DNA from: JANQPX01 sp041398025
GTDB taxonomy: Bacteria; Pseudomonadota; Alphaproteobacteria; Geminicoccales; Geminicoccaceae
DNA length: 64,000 nt
Direction of reading: 5' to 3'
Assembly (NCBI GenBank): GCA_041398025.1
Contig: JAWKVM010000003.1
Location: 1-64,000, forward strand
Both the position numbers and the translations under genes were made by a program. The notes beneath the pieces are model-generated. The model saw only the letters and a list, made by a program, of their open reading frames with translations. It ran no database searches and was not told the origin of the DNA. The number at the start of each line of letters is the position of its first letter. Positions within the stretch are counted from its first letter, which is position 1. Positions 25,509 through 37,060 of this stretch are shown here, one piece after another.

Positions 25509-26009
25509 ATGCCGTCCAGCTTCTATCATCCCAAGAACGCTTCGCTGCTGCTGGTGCTTGCAGCACTTGCCGTACTGGCAACGGTGTTCGCGCTTCAATA
25601 TCTGGCGGGTCTCGAGCCCTGCAAGATGTGCATCTGGCAGCGCTGGCCGTTCGCCATCCTGGCGGTGCTCGGCCTGATCGGCGCCTTCGCCTGGCCGAGG
25701 GCGATGCTGGCGCTCGGTCTGCTGACGCTGCTGGTGAGCATCGGTCTCGGCGGCTATCACGTCGCGGTCGAGCAAGGCTGGCTGGCGCTGCCAGCAGGCT
25801 GCGCCGCTGGCGCCGACGCCAGTTCAGTCGAAGAGCTGAAGGCCCTCCTCAAGGCCGCCCCTCCCACCTGCGACCAGGTCGGTTTTTCCGTACTCGGCCT
25901 ATCACTTGCGGGCTGGAACGTGGTCAGCTCCACCATCCTCGCCTTGTTCACCACCATCGTCCTCTTCTCCAGCCGTCACCAAGCCTCCGCCTTGGCTCAC
26001 CAGACCTGA
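25509..26009 (+). CDS. dsbB: Disulphide bond formation protein B
   Basis: A 166-residue four-helix membrane protein that reoxidises DsbA and passes electrons to quinone. The first Cys pair is in EPCKMCIWQRW near residues 38-41, and the second periplasmic Cys pair is in PAGCAAGAD and PPTCDQVGF. It follows yqaA closely, suggesting a shared transcript. Helix positions and length match the family. No dsbA is in the window. Confidence 0.93.
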   Translation: MPSSFYHPKNASLLLVLAALAVLATVFALQYLAGLEPCKMCIWQRWPFAILAVLGLIGAFAWPRAMLALGLLTLLVSIGLGGYHVAVEQGWLALPAGCAAGADASSVEELKALLKAAPPTCDQVGFSVLGLSLAGWNVVSSTILALFTTIVLFSSRHQASALAHQT

Positions 26010-26064
26010 CGCCAAGAGATCTCAGGCAAGTTCGGCGTCTGGCCTCTGGCCAGGGCGAGTTCGG

Positions 26065-26085
26065 CCTGTAGCCGCCGGCTACAGG
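26065..26085 (+). other. Perfect hairpin in the cimA leader
   Basis: CCTGTAGCC-GCC-GGCTACAGG is a 9-bp perfect stem with a 3-base loop, about 50 bases before the cimA start. A second weaker hairpin (GGCCTCTGGCCAGGG) lies just before it. Either dsbB terminator or leader structure; no T-run follows. Confidence 0.35.
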
Positions 26086-26133
26086 ATCTGGTAGGTGTCT
26101 GGCTCATTCCCCTGGCAAACCCTGTGACATTCG

Positions 26134-27771
26134 ATGACTGAACGCCTTTACATCTACGACACCACCCTGCGCGACGGCGCGCAGATGGAGGGGGTGGATT
26201 TCACCGCCGCCGACAAGGTGGCGATCACCCTGATGCTGGACCGTCTCGGTATCGACTATATCGAAGGTGGCTGGCCCGGCGCCAATCCGACGGACGACGC
26301 TTTTTTCGAAAAGCCGCCGGCGCTGGAGCGGGCCAAGCTCTGCGCCTTCGGCATGACCAGGAGGGCCGGGCGCAGTGCGGCGAACGATCCGGTGCTGGCG
26401 CCCCTTTTCCAGGCCACGGCCGATGTCATCACCTTGGTCGGCAAGACCTCGGCGGGGCAGGTGGAAAAGGCGCTCGGCGCTTCGCTCGACGAGAACCTGA
26501 GGATGATCGCCGACAGCCTGGCGGAGGCGAAAAAGCGTGCCTCCGAGGTGATGCTCGATGCCGAGCATTTCTTCGACGGCTTCGCCGCCGATCCCGGCTA
26601 TGCGCTCGCCTGTCTCGAGGCGGCGATCGGCGCCGGCGCGCGCTGGGTGGTGCTCTGCGACACCAATGGCGGCCGCCTGCCCCACGAGGTCGCGACGGCG
26701 GTGGAGAAGGTCCTGACGGTGGTTCCGTCCGAGAAGCTGGGCATCCATACCCATAACGACACGGAAAATGCCGTCGCCAACAGCCTGGCCGCGGTCGAGG
26801 CAGGAGCGCGCCAGGTGCAGGGCACGCTGAATGGCCTTGGCGAGCGCTGCGGCAACGCCAATCTGATCACGCTGCTTCCGACCCTGATGCTCAAGATGGG
26901 CTACGGGACCGGCGTCGGTGAAGAAAAACTGGTCCAGCTCACGGAAATTTCGCGTTCGATCGACGAGCGCCTGAACCGCAATCCCAATCATCACGCCGCC
27001 TATGTCGGCGCCAATGCCTTCACCCACAAGGCAGGCCTGCATGCGTCGGCCGTGGCCAAGGATCCGAGCTTCTACGAACACATCCAGCCGGAAAAGGTCG
27101 GCAACCGGCGCACCATCCTGGTTTCGAACCAGGCAGGCCGTTCCAATCTGATGGTGCGCCTCGCCGAGGTCGGCCTGGGCGACGCCGCCACTGACGATCA
27201 AGTCCGCGACTTGCTCGGCGTGATCAAGGAGCGCGAGGCGAACGGCTATGCCTATGAGGGGGCGGATGCCAGCTTCGAACTCCTGGCCAGGCGCAGCTTC
27301 GGCGAGATCGGCGATTTCTTCCGGCTGATCAGCTTTCGCATCATCGACGAGCGCCGCTTCAATGCCAGGAACGAGCTGGTCACCATGTCCGAAGCCACGA
27401 TCAAGGTCGAGGTGCAGGGCGAGACGCGCATGATCGTCGCCGAGGGCAACGGCCCGGTGAACGCCCTCGACTCCGCCCTTCGCCAGGCGCTTTCGCCCAC
27501 CTATCCGGGCCTGGAGCACATGCACCTCGCCGACTACAAGGTGCGCATCCTGACGCCCGATGCCGGCACCGCGGCCGTGACCCGGGTGATCATCGAGAGC
27601 GTCGACGACCAGGCCCAGCGCTGGTCCACGGTCGGCGTCTCCACCAACGTCATCGACGCGTCCTACAACGCGCTGCACGACGCCATCACCTACAAGCTCT
27701 TCCTCGACGGCGAGGCCGCAGCGCGGCCGGGCTCGACTCAGGCAGGTGGAGTCGCTGTCTTTGGAAGGTGA
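26134..27771 (+). CDS. cimA: Citramalate synthase
   Basis: Condenses pyruvate with acetyl-CoA to (R)-citramalate, giving 2-oxobutanoate for isoleucine without threonine. The 545-residue protein has the HMGL-like barrel with DTTLRDGAQ at residue 9, the metal histidines in GIHTHNDTENAVANS and the NGLGERCGNANL motif, and a C-terminal LeuA-type regulatory/dimer domain. The motif MEGVDFT in place of PGV and the overall length match the TIGR00977 citramalate group rather than 2-isopropylmalate synthase. The gene overlaps trmJ by 26 bases. Confidence 0.92.
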   Translation: MTERLYIYDTTLRDGAQMEGVDFTAADKVAITLMLDRLGIDYIEGGWPGANPTDDAFFEKPPALERAKLCAFGMTRRAGRSAANDPVLAPLFQATADVITLVGKTSAGQVEKALGASLDENLRMIADSLAEAKKRASEVMLDAEHFFDGFAADPGYALACLEAAIGAGARWVVLCDTNGGRLPHEVATAVEKVLTVVPSEKLGIHTHNDTENAVANSLAAVEAGARQVQGTLNGLGERCGNANLITLLPTLMLKMGYGTGVGEEKLVQLTEISRSIDERLNRNPNHHAAYVGANAFTHKAGLHASAVAKDPSFYEHIQPEKVGNRRTILVSNQAGRSNLMVRLAEVGLGDAATDDQVRDLLGVIKEREANGYAYEGADASFELLARRSFGEIGDFFRLISFRIIDERRFNARNELVTMSEATIKVEVQGETRMIVAEGNGPVNALDSALRQALSPTYPGLEHMHLADYKVRILTPDAGTAAVTRVIIESVDDQAQRWSTVGVSTNVIDASYNALHDAITYKLFLDGEAAARPGSTQAGGVAVFGR

Positions 27772-28537
27772 GGGCTACAAGGCGGCGTCGATCGAGGGGT
27801 TGCCGCCGGCGCCAGCCGTGATCCTGGTCGGCACGCAGCTCGGCGAAAACATCGGCACCACCGCGCGCGCCATGCTCAATTTCGGCCTCGCCGACCTCCG
27901 CCTGGTGCGCCCGAAATGCGGCTGGCCGAGCATCAAGGCGCTGAAGGCCTGCTCCGGCGCCACCGAAGTCCTGAACGCCGCCCGCCTGTTCGACAGCGTC
28001 GAGGAGGCAAGCGCCGATCTTCGCCTCGTGCTCGCCACCACCGCGCGGCCGCGCGACCTGCCGAAGCCGGTGGTGACCGCGCGCGAGGCGGGAACGGCGC
28101 TGCGCCAGGGGATGGCGAAAGGTCACACTGTCGGCGTGCTGTTCGGACCGGAGCGCACCGGCCTTGCCAATGACGACCTGATCTACGCGGACGCTGTCCT
28201 GACCGTGCCGCTCAACCCCGGCTACAGCTCGCTCAATCTCGCCCAGGCGGTGCTGCTGATCGCCTATGAGTGGTTCCAGGCAGGCGAGCCGGACCGCCCG
28301 GCGCCGAGCAGCACGACCGAACGCCGGCCGGCGACCAAGGGTGAGCTTTCCGGCCTCCTCGATCACGTGGTCGGCGAGCTTGACCACACCCGCTTCTTCA
28401 AGACGCCGGAGCGCCGTCAGAGCATGCTCAAGAGCATCAAGATCGTGATCGAGCGGGCGCGCCTGCGTGAACCGGACGTGCACCTCCTGCGCGGCATGAT
28501 CAAGGCGCTTGCCCGAGGCGATCGCGCACCTCGCTGA
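27746..28537 (+). CDS. trmJ: tRNA (cytidine/uridine-2'-O) methyltransferase TrmJ-like
   Basis: A 263-residue SPOUT (SpoU-class) RNA 2'-O-methyltransferase. Motif 1 is VGTQLGENIGTTARAMLNFGL, motif 2 is VGVLFGPERTGLANDDL and motif 3 is VPLNPGYSSLNLAQAVLL, all of the AdoMet-binding knot. A C-terminal helical extension of about 80 residues with HTRFFKTPERR matches TrmJ, which modifies position 32 of tRNA anticodon loops. The start overlaps the end of cimA, so translation is probably coupled. Confidence 0.9.
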   Translation: MESLSLEGEGYKAASIEGLPPAPAVILVGTQLGENIGTTARAMLNFGLADLRLVRPKCGWPSIKALKACSGATEVLNAARLFDSVEEASADLRLVLATTARPRDLPKPVVTAREAGTALRQGMAKGHTVGVLFGPERTGLANDDLIYADAVLTVPLNPGYSSLNLAQAVLLIAYEWFQAGEPDRPAPSSTTERRPATKGELSGLLDHVVGELDHTRFFKTPERRQSMLKSIKIVIERARLREPDVHLLRGMIKALARGDRAPR

Positions 28538-28700
28538 CGCGGGGCCGCATTTCTTCGCATCGCTAACGTTTGATTAACCTTGCGGCGTCATCATGGCGGC
28601 ATGGACAGTCGAGCGATTGCGAACCAATGATGAGATCTATGATGCGAGCCGGGCCGCCAGCCGCGCCGATGGCCACGGGTAAACGCATGAGTGACTCACC

Positions 28701-30650
28701 ATGAGTCGGCGGCGCAGCTGGGCGGATCTGCGAAGTCGCCTGAAGCGTCAGGCCCCTGACGGTTATCCCGTTATCCAGGAGGATAGCGACCCGTCGACGC
28801 TCGATCTGCCTGCGGAGGCGGCGCCCGAGGCGGCCCAGCAGACGACCCCGGAGCCTCCCGTCCTGGCGACGCCGGAGCCTCCTGTTCTCAAGGCCGTGCC
28901 GACAACGCCCGAACCGTCGGCTCCGAGTGTGGAGCAGGTGCAGCAACCATCGGCCCCTCCTTCGACCGCTGCCGAATCACCCGAGCCTGCGCAGCAGACC
29001 AGGAGGGCCGACCCTCCGGCATCTCCGCCTCGGGCTGAAGTGAGACCGAGCGCACCGATCGCCGACAGCTCGGATGACCGCCTGCTGGGCTATGTGATAT
29101 CGGTTTCCGGCTCGATTGTCTGGGGAGAATTCGAACCGAGTTCAAACCATCCCGTCGAGATCGGGACGATCGTCCGTTTGCAAAGCGCGCTTGGCCGTAC
29201 TTTCGGCATCGTCACCAGCCTGAAGCGCGACGGCCGGCGAGCCGATGACGATCAGCGCATGCTCGAGGTCAGGATGCTCGGCGAGATTCTGGACGGCCTG
29301 CAACGCTTTCAATGCGGTGTCTCGCAGCATCCGGCGCTCGACAGTCCGATCTATCTTACCGAGCGTTCGGAGCTGTCGCTGATCTACCGGCAGCCCGATG
29401 CGTCGACCATCAGGCTGGGCACACTTCGCCAAGCCGACGGACTGCCGGCCTATGCGGTCACCGACCAGCTGCTCGGCAAGCATTTCGCCGTCCTGGGCAC
29501 GACCGGCGCCGGTAAGAGCTGTGCGGTCACCGTCCTCCTCAAGGCAATCCTCCATGCCAATCCGTTCGGCCATATCATCATGCTCGATCCGCATAATGAA
29601 TATGGCAAAGCCTTTGGTACGTCGGCCGAGATTCTCAATCCGCAGACCTTGAAGCTGCCTTACTGGCTGTTGAACTTCGAAGAGATTTCCGAGGTGCTGG
29701 TCAACAAGGAGTCGGCCGATAGCGCCTATATCGAAGCGGCGATCCTGCGGGATGCCATTCTGCGTGCGCGCAAGCAGGCCCTGGGTCCCGACACCGACAG
29801 CGAACACATCACCGTCGACACGCCTTCGCCCTATCGCCTGTCCGAGCTGGTCAGAATCATCAAGGAGGACATGGGCGCGTTCAACCGTGCGGACCAGGTC
29901 GCCTCCTTTCAGCACCTGATCGCGCGGATCGAGCGGGTCGCGGCGGACAGGCGCTTCAGCTTCATGTTCTCGAGCTTCATGGTCCAGGACAGCATGCGTC
30001 AGGTGCTCTCCACCATCCTGCGCATCCCCGTCGACGCCAAGCCCGTGACGATCATCGATCTGTCCGGCATGCCCTCCGAGATCGTGGATGTCGTAGTGTC
30101 GGTGCTCTGCAGGCTGGTGTTCGAGTTCGTGCTTTGGACCGATCGCAGCAAGGCGCCGCCGATCCTGCTGGTCTGCGAGGAAGCCCATCGCTACGTCCCC
30201 CGAGATGACGATGACGCCTTCGCGCCGACCAAGCGCGCGATTTCGCGCATTGCCAAGGAAGGGCGGAAATATGGCCTTTCCCTCGGCCTGGTGACCCAGC
30301 GGCCGGCCGAGCTCTCGGTCAGCAGCCTTTCCCAATGCAACACGATCTTCGCTCTGCGCATGGGCAACGAGCACGATCTGAAATTCGTGCAGCATGCGAT
30401 CCCCGAGGGCTCCCGCTGGTTGACCGAAACCATGCCGTCCTTGAACACGCGGGAGGCCGTGGTCATCGGTGCGGGCGTGTCGGTGCCCATGCATATTCGC
30501 TTCGACGAGCTGCCGCCGGACCACCGCCCTGCGAGCACCACACCGCCGTTCTCCAGTGCCTGGCAGCAGGATCAGCAGGATGCAGGCTTGATCGACCTCA
30601 CGATCCACCGCTGGAGACATCAGATGCGGGAGGGCCCGGCAGCGGAGTAG
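28701..30650 (+). CDS. HerA-like ATPase (DUF87) with a proline-rich N-terminus
   Basis: A 649-residue protein of the HerA/FtsK superfamily. Residues about 30-125 are a Pro/Ala/Glu-rich low-complexity tail. Then comes a HAS-barrel-like domain (LGYVISVSGSIVWGEF, VEIGTIVRLQSALG). The ATPase core has Walker A GTTGAGKSCAVT near residue 266, Walker B ILLVCEEAHRYVP near 488 and the arginine-finger region LVTQRPAELSVSSLSQCNT. Similar ATPases pump DNA for nuclease partners (NurA, SIR2 or others), but no nuclease gene is adjacent; its neighbours are trmJ and rpsD. Its cellular task is therefore open. Confidence 0.88.
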   Translation: MSRRRSWADLRSRLKRQAPDGYPVIQEDSDPSTLDLPAEAAPEAAQQTTPEPPVLATPEPPVLKAVPTTPEPSAPSVEQVQQPSAPPSTAAESPEPAQQTRRADPPASPPRAEVRPSAPIADSSDDRLLGYVISVSGSIVWGEFEPSSNHPVEIGTIVRLQSALGRTFGIVTSLKRDGRRADDDQRMLEVRMLGEILDGLQRFQCGVSQHPALDSPIYLTERSELSLIYRQPDASTIRLGTLRQADGLPAYAVTDQLLGKHFAVLGTTGAGKSCAVTVLLKAILHANPFGHIIMLDPHNEYGKAFGTSAEILNPQTLKLPYWLLNFEEISEVLVNKESADSAYIEAAILRDAILRARKQALGPDTDSEHITVDTPSPYRLSELVRIIKEDMGAFNRADQVASFQHLIARIERVAADRRFSFMFSSFMVQDSMRQVLSTILRIPVDAKPVTIIDLSGMPSEIVDVVVSVLCRLVFEFVLWTDRSKAPPILLVCEEAHRYVPRDDDDAFAPTKRAISRIAKEGRKYGLSLGLVTQRPAELSVSSLSQCNTIFALRMGNEHDLKFVQHAIPEGSRWLTETMPSLNTREAVVIGAGVSVPMHIRFDELPPDHRPASTTPPFSSAWQQDQQDAGLIDLTIHRWRHQMREGPAAE

Positions 30651-30718
30651 GGGATGCAGCAGGTGATGGTCCCAAGTCCGGTTTCCTCTAATTCTTTAGG
30701 CTTTCCTTTCGAATTGCT

Positions 30719-30746
30719 TTGACAAAACGGCGACGTTCTCTATAAC
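30719..30746 (+). promoter_or_regulatory. Probable housekeeping promoter of rpsD
   Basis: TTGACA (30719-30724), 16-base spacer, TATAAC (30741-30746), about 70 bases before the rpsD start. Both hexamers are near consensus. Confidence 0.7.
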
Positions 30747-30815
30747 CAAGCGGTCTTAAGCGGTTTGCTCAGCATGCCGCACCCGTTGTCGTTGTCTCAA
30801 ATCGATCAGGTCAGC

Positions 30816-31430
30816 ATGTCCAAACGCGTTGCAGCGAAAAACAAGATTTGCCGGCGTCTCGGAGTCAATCTCTGGGGACGGGCGAAGAATCCGATCATCA
30901 AGAAGGATTATCCGCCGGGCGAGCATGGTTCGAAGCGCCGGAAAGTCTCCGATTATGGCGCGCAGCTTGCAGCCAAGCAGAAGCTGAAGGGCTACTACGG
31001 CAACATCACCGAGAAGCAGTTCCGCCGTGTCTACCAGGAAGCTTCAAGGCGTCGTGGCGATACCGCGGAGAACATGATCGGCCTGCTTGAGCAGCGCCTT
31101 GATATGGTGATCTTCCGGCTGAACTTCGTTCCGACCGTGTTCGCGGCGCGTCAGTTCGTCAATCACGGCCATGTTCTGGTGAATGGCAGCCGGGTGACCA
31201 TCGCGAGCTATGTGGTGCGCGAAGGTGACGTCATCGAGGTGCGTGAGAAGTCCAGGACCATGGAACTGGTGCTCGGCTCGGTGCAGCAGCCTGAACGCGA
31301 CGTGCCGGACTACCTGAATGTCGATTTCAAGGCGCTGAAGGGAACTTTCGTGCGCGTGCCCAAGCTGGCCGACGTGCCTTATCCGGTGCAGATGGAGCCG
31401 AACCTGGTCATCGAGTTCTACTCGCGCTGA
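30816..31430 (+). CDS. rpsD: 30S ribosomal protein S4
   Basis: Primary 16S rRNA-binding protein of the small subunit, 204 residues. N-terminal domain RVAAKNKICRRLGVNLWGR without the zinc cysteines seen in some S4 forms; S4 RNA-binding domain RLDMVIFRLNFVPTVFAARQFVNHGHVLVNG near residues 95-125 (key positions given, family conserved). Start at ATG 30816; an in-frame ATG at 30774 gives an unlikely extension. It has its own promoter and terminator and is not in the alpha operon, as usual in this class. Confidence 0.97.
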   Translation: MSKRVAAKNKICRRLGVNLWGRAKNPIIKKDYPPGEHGSKRRKVSDYGAQLAAKQKLKGYYGNITEKQFRRVYQEASRRRGDTAENMIGLLEQRLDMVIFRLNFVPTVFAARQFVNHGHVLVNGSRVTIASYVVREGDVIEVREKSRTMELVLGSVQQPERDVPDYLNVDFKALKGTFVRVPKLADVPYPVQMEPNLVIEFYSR

Positions 31431-31460
31431 TCGGTTTCAGCCGGCGGCAGTTTGCCGTTG

Positions 31461-31498
31461 AAAAAAAGGGGCGCGGCTATTGCCGCGCCCCTTTTTTC
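31461..31498 (+). terminator. Rho-independent terminator of rpsD
   Basis: AAAAAAGGGGCGCGGC pairs with GCCGCGCCCCTTTTTT across a 5-base loop; a strong stem that could also act on leftward transcripts from grxD. Confidence 0.92.
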
Positions 31499-31635
31499 GT
31501 CAAGCCAGATATAAGAAGAATCGACGCTCAGCCAATTCGAGCCTCACGGCAAGGCAAATGCGTGAGCCTTCCTTCACAGGAACCATCTATCCTGCGAGGT
31601 GTCGCCAATCAGTGAAAGCAGCGGTGAAGGAGAAC

Positions 31636-31980
31636 TCAGGCTGCCGCTTGAGTATCGATCCCCTTGTCCTTCAGGAGTTGGGCCAGTTCGCCGGACTGAT
31701 ACATTTCGCGCACGATATCGCAGCCGCCAATGAATTCACCCTTGACGTAGAGCTGAGGAATGGTCGGCCAGTGGCTGAACTCCTTGATGCCCTGGCGCAG
31801 ATCGTCATCGGCGAGCACGTCGAAGGACTTGAACTTGACACCCAGCAATGAGAGGGCCTGGACAACCTGGGCCGAGAAGCCGCATTGCGGAAACACCGGC
31901 GTACCCTTCATGAAGAGCACTACAGGGTTGGCGCTCACGTCTTCCTGGATTCTCGCGAAAACCGGGTTCGTGTCGTTCAT
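31636..31980 (-). CDS. grxD: Monothiol glutaredoxin, Grx4 type
   Basis: A 114-residue CGFS-class glutaredoxin. The active site PQCGFSAQ is near residue 33, and the glutathione-contact segments WPTIPQLYVKGEFIGGCD are intact. Such proteins carry 2Fe-2S clusters, often as a heterodimer with a BolA protein; the bolA gene lies 62 bases upstream on the same strand, consistent with that partnership. Normal length. Confidence 0.95.
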   Translation of the reverse strand: MNDTNPVFARIQEDVSANPVVLFMKGTPVFPQCGFSAQVVQALSLLGVKFKSFDVLADDDLRQGIKEFSHWPTIPQLYVKGEFIGGCDIVREMYQSGELAQLLKDKGIDTQAAA

Positions 31981-32042
31981 GACGGATTATCTCCCTCTCA
32001 AGCGTTGAGCCTTCGACCCGGCTCCATTGGTGCACCCGCCTC

Positions 32043-32276
32043 TTATTTGGGCGCTTCGGTGGACAGTGCAAGAGCGTGCAATTCCCCGCCCATGCGTCCG
32101 CCGAGGGCTTGATAAACCAGCTGGTGCTGCTGGACCCGTGACTTTCCCTCGAATGCGGGCGCAACGACCTTGGCATGATAGTGATTGCCATCGCCCGCCA
32201 GGTCGTCGATCGTGACATCGGCGCCCGGAAGGGCTTCGACAATCAATGCCTTGATTTCATCGGCCGTCATCGCCAT
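32043..32276 (-). CDS. BolA family protein
   Basis: A 77-residue BolA/IbaG-type protein with the class II KH-like fold: IKALIVEALPGADVTIDDLAGDGNHYHAKVVAP, with the conserved HYHA and the ending GGELHALALST. It is the likely partner of the downstream monothiol glutaredoxin in iron-sulphur cluster handling. It follows purL by 25 bases, so it probably shares the purine operon transcript. Confidence 0.93.
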   Translation of the reverse strand: MAMTADEIKALIVEALPGADVTIDDLAGDGNHYHAKVVAPAFEGKSRVQQHQLVYQALGGRMGGELHALALSTEAPK

Positions 32277-32301
32277 CGCGTCAATACCATCCCATAGCTG
32301 C

Positions 32302-34508
<2,207 letters not shown>

Positions 34509-34512
<4 letters not shown>

Positions 34513-35168
34513 GAGAGCGCCTCCATCAGGCCCTTGAACATCGGTGCGCCGTCGGTGCCGCCGGTCGCGGGATCGGCCGCGCGCTCGGGATGGGGCATCA
34601 GGCCGAGGACCTTGCGGCCGGGGCCGAAAACCCCCGCGATGTCGGCGACCGACCCGTTGGGGTTGTCCCGGTAGCGAAAGGCGATGCGGTCCTCGTCTTC
34701 CAGGCGCTGCAGCTCCTCCTCGTCGCAGACATAGTTGCCGTCGTGATGCGCCACGGGGATGCTGATCGGCTTCGCGGGATCGTAGTTGGCGGTGAAGACC
34801 GAGTCGGTGCTGACCACGTCGAGGCCGACCTCGCGACAGACGAATTTGAGGCCGGCATTGGCGATGAGCGCTCCGGGCACCAGGCCGGCTTCGGCGAGGA
34901 GCTGGAAGCCGTTGCAGATGCCGAGCACGGCGATACCGGCTTCGGCGGCGCGCACCACTTCCCTCATGATCGGCGCCTTGGCGGCGATGGCGCCGCAGCG
35001 GAGGTAATCGCCGTAGGAGAAGCCGCCCGGCAGCACGATCAGGTCGAGGCGGGGAAGCTCGGTTTCGGCATGCCAGAGCCGCGTGACTGCAGCGCCCGCC
35101 TGTTGGAGGGCGACGGCGGCATCGCGATCGCAATTGGAGCCGGGAAAGGTGATGACACCTGCCTGCAA
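34509..35168 (-). CDS. purQ: Phosphoribosylformylglycinamidine synthase subunit I (glutaminase)
   Basis: A 219-residue class I glutamine amidotransferase that supplies ammonia to PurL. The start FPGSNCDRD, the nucleophile block VLGICNGFQLLAEAGL (Cys near residue 86) and the C-terminal MPHPERAADP with the catalytic His and Glu are all in place. It lies 47 bases after purS and overlaps purL. Confidence 0.96.
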
Positions 35169-35215
35169 GATGACAGTCCTTCGCTTGCGCTATGTTGAGC
35201 CTGCCGGGCCTCCGG

Positions 35216-35458
35216 TCAGGCCTCGATGGTGACCGAGTAGGTCTCGATCACCGGGTTGGCCAGGAGCTTCTGGCACATGGCCTCGACCTCGGCCTTGGCG
35301 GCGGCTTGATCGGTGGCCTTCAGATCGAGCTCGATCAGCTTGCCCTGGCGCACCTCGCCGACCCCGCCGAAGCCGAGCTGGCCGAGCGCCCGCCCGATGG
35401 CAGCCCCCTGCGGGTCGAGGACGCCGTCTTTGAGCCTCACATGTACTTTCGCTTTCAT
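35216..35458 (-). CDS. purS: Phosphoribosylformylglycinamidine synthase subunit PurS
   Basis: An 80-residue small subunit that docks PurQ on PurL. The sequence KVHVRLKDGVLDPQGAAIG at the N-terminus and GFGGVGEVRQGKLIEL in the middle are family-typical. The ATG at 35458 is behind GAGGAAAA and gives the usual length; an upstream start at 35494 would be atypical. It follows purC by 54 bases. Confidence 0.95.
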   Translation of the reverse strand: MKAKVHVRLKDGVLDPQGAAIGRALGQLGFGGVGEVRQGKLIELDLKATDQAAAKAEVEAMCQKLLANPVIETYSVTIEA

Positions 35459-35512
35459 TTTTCCTCGAACTTTCCGTGATATGACGAGGTCCAAGTCAGC
35501 CAGGTAGCGGCG

Positions 35513-36289
<777 letters not shown>

Positions 36290-36433
36290 CGGGGCCTTTC
36301 CGAGAGCGAAACTCCAGGCCGACGCGACGATGCTGCCGGCTGCGCGCCGTCTATAGCGCAGCGAGAAGGGGAAGACAACAAAACGCGCCAAAAGCGATCG
36401 TTCAGCGGTAGACCTTGCGGCGAGGGACGCCAA

Positions 36434-36742
36434 TCAGGAAAGGAGCCGCGCCAGCGCGGGATAGATGTTACTGCGGTGACCGATCATGACGATCGCTACG
36501 ACGCGTTGACCCTCTTCGATACGAGCGACGATCCGGTAGTCACCGACCCGGTAGCGCCAAAGACCGGCCATGCGTCCTTTCAATGCCTGACCGCGCCGGC
36601 AAGGATGGTCGAGCGCAGGAATCCCATAGACAATAAAATCCAGAATCGTTTGGCGGGCGCGTGCGGTGATCTTTCGCAGATCGCGATGAGCCCGTCGCTC
36701 GACCTCAATCGTCCATCCCGAAATCCCGTTTGAGCTCCTCAA
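36434..36742 (-). CDS. RelE/ParE-type toxin
   Basis: A 102-residue (if TTG-started) RelE-fold protein: RRAHRDLRKITARARQTIL, ALKGRMAGLWRYRVGDYRIVARI and the end VVAIVMIGHRSNIY are the usual RelE/YoeB-like blocks. Members cleave ribosome-bound mRNA or inhibit gyrase; the R-x-G-D-Y-R-I block points to the RelE group. No ATG or GTG sits before the conserved part; TTG at 36742 is the nearest start and overlaps the antitoxin gene by 38 bases, so translation is probably coupled. Confidence 0.85.
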   Translation of the reverse strand: MRSSNGISGWTIEVERRAHRDLRKITARARQTILDFIVYGIPALDHPCRRGQALKGRMAGLWRYRVGDYRIVARIEEGQRVVAIVMIGHRSNIYPALARLLS

Positions 36743-36941
36743 GCGAAATCCGTCCTTTGCCTTTGCTTTTCTCCAGAACGCGGACGGCTTCGAGATAGTC
36801 AGCCCGATCTTCGAGGTATTTGAGAATAGCCTCGCGGACGTAGTAGCTCTTGCTCCGTCCTGTTTCCTGGGACAGCTTGTCCAACTCTTCCGCAAGTTCG
36901 GTCGGAACTCGAAACGCCAGGGTCGAGGAGTGAGATGCCAT
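36705..36941 (-). CDS. Ribbon-helix-helix antitoxin
   Basis: A 78-residue protein with a RHH DNA-binding domain: STLAFRVPTELAEELDKLS (beta strand and helix 1) and GRSKSYYVREAILKYLED (helix 2). The C-terminal tail (KGRISLEELKRDFGMDD) would neutralise the downstream RelE-type toxin. Such antitoxins repress their own promoter. Its 3' end overlaps the toxin frame. Confidence 0.9.
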   Translation of the reverse strand: MASHSSTLAFRVPTELAEELDKLSQETGRSKSYYVREAILKYLEDRADYLEAVRVLEKSKGKGRISLEELKRDFGMDD

Positions 36942-36962
36942 GGTCAGTGCCTTTTGTCAAAC

Positions 36963-37032
36963 ATGTTATGCATGTTATGCATACTCCAAAAGGTTTGGAC
37001 TTGCCAGTAAATTGTCCAACTTCATTGGACAA
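36963..37032. promoter_or_regulatory. Repeats between the TA pair and the DUF2161 gene
   Basis: Two direct repeats ATGTTATGC (36963-36980) sit just upstream of the antitoxin gene, and a perfect inverted repeat TTGTCCAA-CTTCA-TTGGACAA (37012-37032) sits 28 bases before the DUF2161 start. Both look like protein-binding sites in the divergent promoter region; the first may be the antitoxin operator. Confidence 0.5.
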
Positions 37033-37060
37033 GCTCAGTGGGTCAATTGTACCAAGCCTC

